DNA from: WHTB01 sp050699035
GTDB taxonomy: Bacteria > Actinomycetota > Actinomycetes > Propionibacteriales > Nocardioidaceae
Direction: 5' to 3'
Length of the DNA: 8,465 bases
Assembly (NCBI GenBank): GCA_050699035.1
Contig: JBOHDE010000172.1
Location: 1-8,465, forward strand
The translations under genes were made by a program, and so were the position numbers. Shown here in pieces: positions 5,898-8,465 of the stretch; positions within the stretch are counted from its first letter, which is position 1; each line of letters begins with the position of its first letter. The notes under the pieces were generated by a model that did not search any database, had not been told where the DNA came from, and saw only the letters and a list, made by a program, of their open reading frames with translations.

Positions 5898-6359
5898 ATG
5901 CTGGACTGGCTCGGGAACAACGGGTGGGCCGTGTGGGTGGGTGCCGCCGCACTGCTGGCGATCGCGGAGCTGCTCAGTATGGACTTCGTGCTGCTGATGC
6001 TGGCGTTCGGCGCGCTCGGCGGTGGTGCCACCGACGCGCTCGGAGCCCCGGTGCCTGTGCAGGTGCTGGTGGCGGTCGTGGTCGCCCTCGGCACGCTGGT
6101 GTTCGTCCGGCCCTCGGTCGTCCGCCGGATGCACTCCGGGCCCGAGCTGACCATGGGCCACGCGGCGCTGGTCGGCCGCAAGGCTCTGGTGACCGAGGAG
6201 GTGACGTCGCACACCGGACTGGTCCGGCTCGCCGGCGAGGTCTGGACCGCGCGGCCGTACGACGACGGCATGACGATCCCCGTCGGCGTGACGGTCGACG
6301 TGTTCGAGATCAAGGGCGCCACGGCCGTGGTGTACCCGTCCGACGCGGAAGCACCCTGA
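5898..6359 (+). CDS. NfeD-like short membrane protein
   Basis: The product has 153 residues, the length of a short NfeD (NfeD1b) without the ClpP-like protease domain. Hydrophobic segments lie at about residues 10-27, 29-46 and 52-72, compatible with two or three membrane spans. They are followed by a C-terminal OB-fold domain at about 83-147 with GHAALVGRKALV, a GLVRLAGEVWTAR strand pair and VFEIKGATAVVYP, all hallmarks of the NfeD C-terminal domain. NfeD proteins are typically encoded beside SPFH/stomatin genes, and their OB domain is thought to contact the SPFH protein at membrane microdomains. An SPFH gene follows after 37 bases, so this pairing holds. The ATG at 5898 gives a complete first membrane segment. 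Confidence 0.9.
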   Translation: MLDWLGNNGWAVWVGAAALLAIAELLSMDFVLLMLAFGALGGGATDALGAPVPVQVLVAVVVALGTLVFVRPSVVRRMHSGPELTMGHAALVGRKALVTEEVTSHTGLVRLAGEVWTARPYDDGMTIPVGVTVDVFEIKGATAVVYPSDAEAP

Positions 6360-6396
6360 CACATCCGCCGCATCATCGACACGTTTGGAGGGCGCC

Positions 6397-7587
6397 ATGG
6401 GAATGGCCGTACTGATAGTGCTCGTGCTGCTCGCGTTGGTCGTGGTCGTGACGCTGCTGAGGGCGGTGCGCATCATCCCGCAGGCCCGGGCCGGGATCGT
6501 CGAGCGGTTCGGCAAGTACCGCACCACCCTCTCGGCCGGGCTCAACGTCGTGACGCCGTACGTCGACCGGGTCCGTTACGTGATCGACCTGCGCGAGCAG
6601 GTGGTGTCGTTCCCACCGCAACCGGTGATCACCGAGGACAACCTGGTCGTGTCCATCGACACCGTCATCTACTTCCAGGTGACCAATCCGACCAGTGCGA
6701 CGTACGAGATCGCCAACTACATCCAGGCCATCGAGCAGCTCACCATGACGACGCTGCGCAACATCATCGGCGGCATGGACCTCGAGCAGACGCTGACCAG
6801 CCGTGAGGAGATCAACCGGGCGCTGCGCGGGGTGCTCGACGAGGCCACCGGCAAGTGGGGCATCCGGGTCAACCGGGTCGAGCTGAAGGGCATCGACCCG
6901 CCGCCGTCGATCAAGGACTCGATGGAGAAGCAGATGCGCGCCGACCGTGACAAGCGGGCGGCGATCCTCACCGCCGAGGGTCAGCGGCAGTCGCAGATCC
7001 TCACCGCCGAGGGCCAGAAGCAGGCCGCGATCTTGTCGGCTGAGGGTGACCGTGAAGCGCAGATCCTGCGCGCCCAGGCCGAGCGGGAAGCCCAGATCCT
7101 ACGGGCGCAGGGTGAGGGCCAGGCCATCCAGACGGTCTTCCAGGCCATCCACGACGGGTCACCGGACCAGTCCTTGCTCGCCTACCAGTACCTTCAGATG
7201 CTGCCGAAGATCGCCGAGGGCGACGCCAACAAGGTCTGGATCGTGCCGAGCGAGATCGGCCGGGCGCTCGAGGGCCTCGGGTCGTCCATCGGCGCGATCG
7301 ATGGCATCCCGGCCAAGTCCGAGGGTCCGCGCGAGCGGGTCGACCTCGGTGCCGGCCCGACCGCGGGTCTGTCCGACCTGCAGCGCGACTCGGTGGTGAG
7401 CGCGCACGACGCCGTGGCCGAGGCGATCGCGTCGGCGGAGGCGGCCGCGCAGGGCCGGAGCAAACCGAGCTCGCTCCCGTCCAGCCTGACCGGAGAGCCG
7501 AAGCGGCCCGCACCGGACGAGCCCGAGGAGACCTCGACGCCGGAGCCAGACTCCGCGCAGGAGGACGACGAAGGCCCACCGCTGTGA
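6397..7587 (+). CDS. SPFH / band-7 (stomatin-prohibitin-like) membrane protein
   Basis: The product has 396 residues. One N-terminal membrane segment (residues 3-22) is followed by the SPFH domain at about 23-180 (RIIPQARAGIVERFGKY, PVITEDNLVVSIDTVIYFQV, NIIGGMDLEQTLTSREEIN, GIRVNRVELKGIDPP). A long helix at 180-250 consists of five exact 11-residue repeats with I-L at positions 190, 201, 212, 223 and 234, expected to form a coiled coil. The last roughly 85 residues are low in hydrophobics, and the final 30 are acidic and proline-rich, probably disordered. SPFH proteins form large ring or cage oligomers that organise membrane domains and protein quality control. The start at 6397 is supported by GGAGG at 6387-6391; an in-frame TTG at 6385 overlaps that site and is rejected. 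ATG at 6403 is a less likely alternative. Confidence 0.95.
   Translation: MGMAVLIVLVLLALVVVVTLLRAVRIIPQARAGIVERFGKYRTTLSAGLNVVTPYVDRVRYVIDLREQVVSFPPQPVITEDNLVVSIDTVIYFQVTNPTSATYEIANYIQAIEQLTMTTLRNIIGGMDLEQTLTSREEINRALRGVLDEATGKWGIRVNRVELKGIDPPPSIKDSMEKQMRADRDKRAAILTAEGQRQSQILTAEGQKQAAILSAEGDREAQILRAQAEREAQILRAQGEGQAIQTVFQAIHDGSPDQSLLAYQYLQMLPKIAEGDANKVWIVPSEIGRALEGLGSSIGAIDGIPAKSEGPRERVDLGAGPTAGLSDLQRDSVVSAHDAVAEAIASAEAAAQGRSKPSSLPSSLTGEPKRPAPDEPEETSTPEPDSAQEDDEGPPL
6958..7122 (+). repeat. five in-frame 33-base repeats coding an 11-residue coiled-coil unit
   Basis: Five consecutive 33-base units encode residues 188-242 of the SPFH protein, each with the pattern [AS]-[AQ]-I-L-x-A-[EQ]-[GA]-x-[RKG]-[QE]. 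Units one and two share CAGATCCTCACCGCCGAGGG-like DNA, and units four and five share the AQILRAQ core. Period 11 is a hendecad, the coiled-coil geometry known in SPFH helices. Confidence 0.85.
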
Positions 7588-7621
7588 CGGCTGACGCCGA
7601 CGGTGGGGACGATCTCGGCGG

Positions 7622-8374
7622 ATGACCTGGTGGGAAGCCCTGGCCGTACTCGCGGCGGGAGTGACGGCCGGCACCATGAACACCATGGTGGGGTCGGGGA
7701 CGTTGGTGACGTTCCCGGCCCTGCTGGCGTTCGGCTACCCGCCGGTGGTCGCGAATGTCTCGAACACCGTCGGGCTGGTGCCGGGCCAGCTGTCCGGCTC
7801 CTTCGGCTACCGGCGTGAGCTGGCCGGGCAGCGCACCCGGCTGATCCGGCTCGGGACCGGCTCGCTGATCGGTGCGCTGGCCGGCGGCATGCTGCTGCTC
7901 ACCCTGCCGGCGAGTGCGTTCACCACGATCGTGCCGGTGCTGATCGGTGTGGGTTGCGCCCTCGTCCTGGTCCAGCCGTGGGTGTCGTCGCGGGTCGCGC
8001 GCCGGCACGACCCACCCGCGCACGGTTCGGTATGGGTCTGGGTGCTGGTCCTCGCCACCGGCGTGTACGGCGGCTACTTCGGTGCGGCCCAGGGAGTGCT
8101 GCTGGTCGCCATCCTCGGGTTCGGCCTGGACGAGACGATGCAGCGCATCAACGCCGCGAAGAACGTACTCGCGCTGGTGGTCAACCTGGTCGCCGCGCTG
8201 CTGTTCGCCGTCGTCGCGGACGTCGACTGGGCGATCGCCGGACTGATCGCCGCCGGGTCGCTGGTCGGCGGGATGGTGGGGGCGACAGTGGGCCGCCGGT
8301 TGCCGCCGATGGTGCTCCGGGTCGCGATAGCGGTCGTCGGCGTGGTGGCGATCTGGCAGTTCAGCTTCGCCTGA
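7622..8374 (+). CDS. TSUP family (TauE/SafE-type) membrane carrier
   Basis: The product has 250 residues and about eight hydrophobic segments. It shows the internal duplication typical of the TSUP (sulfite exporter TauE/SafE, DUF81) family. The first half has GVTAGTMNTMVGSGTLVTFP with P40-P41 and the NVSNTVG motif. The second has GVYGGYFGAAQGVLLVAIL followed by MQRINAAKN at the equivalent place. A basic loop (about residues 122-136) separates the halves. Characterised relatives carry sulfite, sulfoacetate or other sulfur-containing anions, but the substrate cannot be read from sequence. The start is the ATG at 7622, with only a poor ribosome site. The SPFH stop is 34 bases upstream, so co-transcription is likely. 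It converges with the gene at 8381 across a six-base gap. Confidence 0.93.
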   Translation: MTWWEALAVLAAGVTAGTMNTMVGSGTLVTFPALLAFGYPPVVANVSNTVGLVPGQLSGSFGYRRELAGQRTRLIRLGTGSLIGALAGGMLLLTLPASAFTTIVPVLIGVGCALVLVQPWVSSRVARRHDPPAHGSVWVWVLVLATGVYGGYFGAAQGVLLVAILGFGLDETMQRINAAKNVLALVVNLVAALLFAVVADVDWAIAGLIAAGSLVGGMVGATVGRRLPPMVLRVAIAVVGVVAIWQFSFA

Positions 8375-8380
8375 CCGTGG

Positions 8381-8465
8381 TCACGCCAGCGCGAGGCCGG
8401 CCAGCACGACAGCCGAGGGCAGCGCCGCGAGCTCGGCCGCCGGGACGACGATCTTCGACCCCCGG
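8381..8465 (-). CDS. C-terminal end of an unrecognised protein (5' end outside window)
   Basis: On the minus strand the frame is open from the window edge to a TGA (complement of 8381-8383). It encodes about 27 residues containing GSKIVVPAAELAALPSAVV and ending LAGLALA. The fragment is too short to assign a family. It is considered real because third-position GC is strong and its stop sits six bases from the convergent TSUP stop, the normal packing in this window. It is not certain that this frame is translated. Confidence 0.5.
   Translation of the reverse strand, partial: RGSKIVVPAAELAALPSAVVLAGLALA

Noticed and set aside
4953..6545. 530-residue open frame on the minus strand, antisense to the ABC ATPase and NfeD genes
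   Set aside because: It is antisense to well-supported genes, its product is rich in Ser/Arg/Thr/Pro without any domain, and such frames are expected in very high-GC DNA.

Overview
The window is chromosomal DNA of very high GC content with strong third-position GC bias. Many long antisense open frames result, and I treat them as shadows. Gene content points to an actinobacterium: a two-ACT-domain SerB of the mycobacterial SerB2 type, an ABC ATPase beside serB (the same neighbours as Rv3041c/Rv3042c in Mycobacterium tuberculosis, from memory), an ECF42-type sigma factor, and candidate leaderless promoters. A Propionibacteriales-type soil actinobacterium (Nocardioides/Kribbella-like) would fit, but that placement is a guess.

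Layout. Bases 3-107 are the C-terminal end of a probable IS110-type transposase, so an insertion element abuts the left edge. A candidate leaderless promoter then drives a small membrane-anchored protein of unknown function (303-824), followed 15 bases later by a SixA-like histidine phosphatase (840-1355). Next is a two-gene unit of a DGPF/YCII-type protein (1466-1813) and an ECF42-type sigma factor with a TPR-like C-terminal extension (1807-2994), joined by a 7-base overlap. Its leader carries a sequence resembling the reported ECF42 target promoter, suggesting autoregulation. Facing it on the minus strand is a two-gene unit: an unrecognised 244-residue protein (4222-4956) and serB (2991-4220). 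The sigma factor and serB stop codons share one palindromic CTAG.

From a divergent promoter region at about 4957-5037, the plus strand carries an orphan ABC ATPase (5038-5841). It is followed by an NfeD-like membrane protein (5898-6359), an SPFH/band-7 protein (6397-7587) and a TSUP (TauE/SafE-type) membrane carrier (7622-8374). NfeD and SPFH proteins are classic partners at membrane microdomains. The carrier lies close behind and may be co-transcribed. The right edge holds the end of a minus-strand gene (8381-8465) that I do not recognise.

Most of the window is ordinary conserved chromosome. The points most worth a second look are the ECF42-type promoter in front of the DGPF-sigma pair, three possible leaderless starts with a TANNNT hexamer 6 or 7 bases before ATG, the exact 11-residue repeat in the SPFH protein, the non-canonical Q-loop of the ABC ATPase, and the shared stop codons. 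I see no tRNA, rRNA, CRISPR array or convincing intrinsic terminator, and no gene-free stretch longer than 300 bases.
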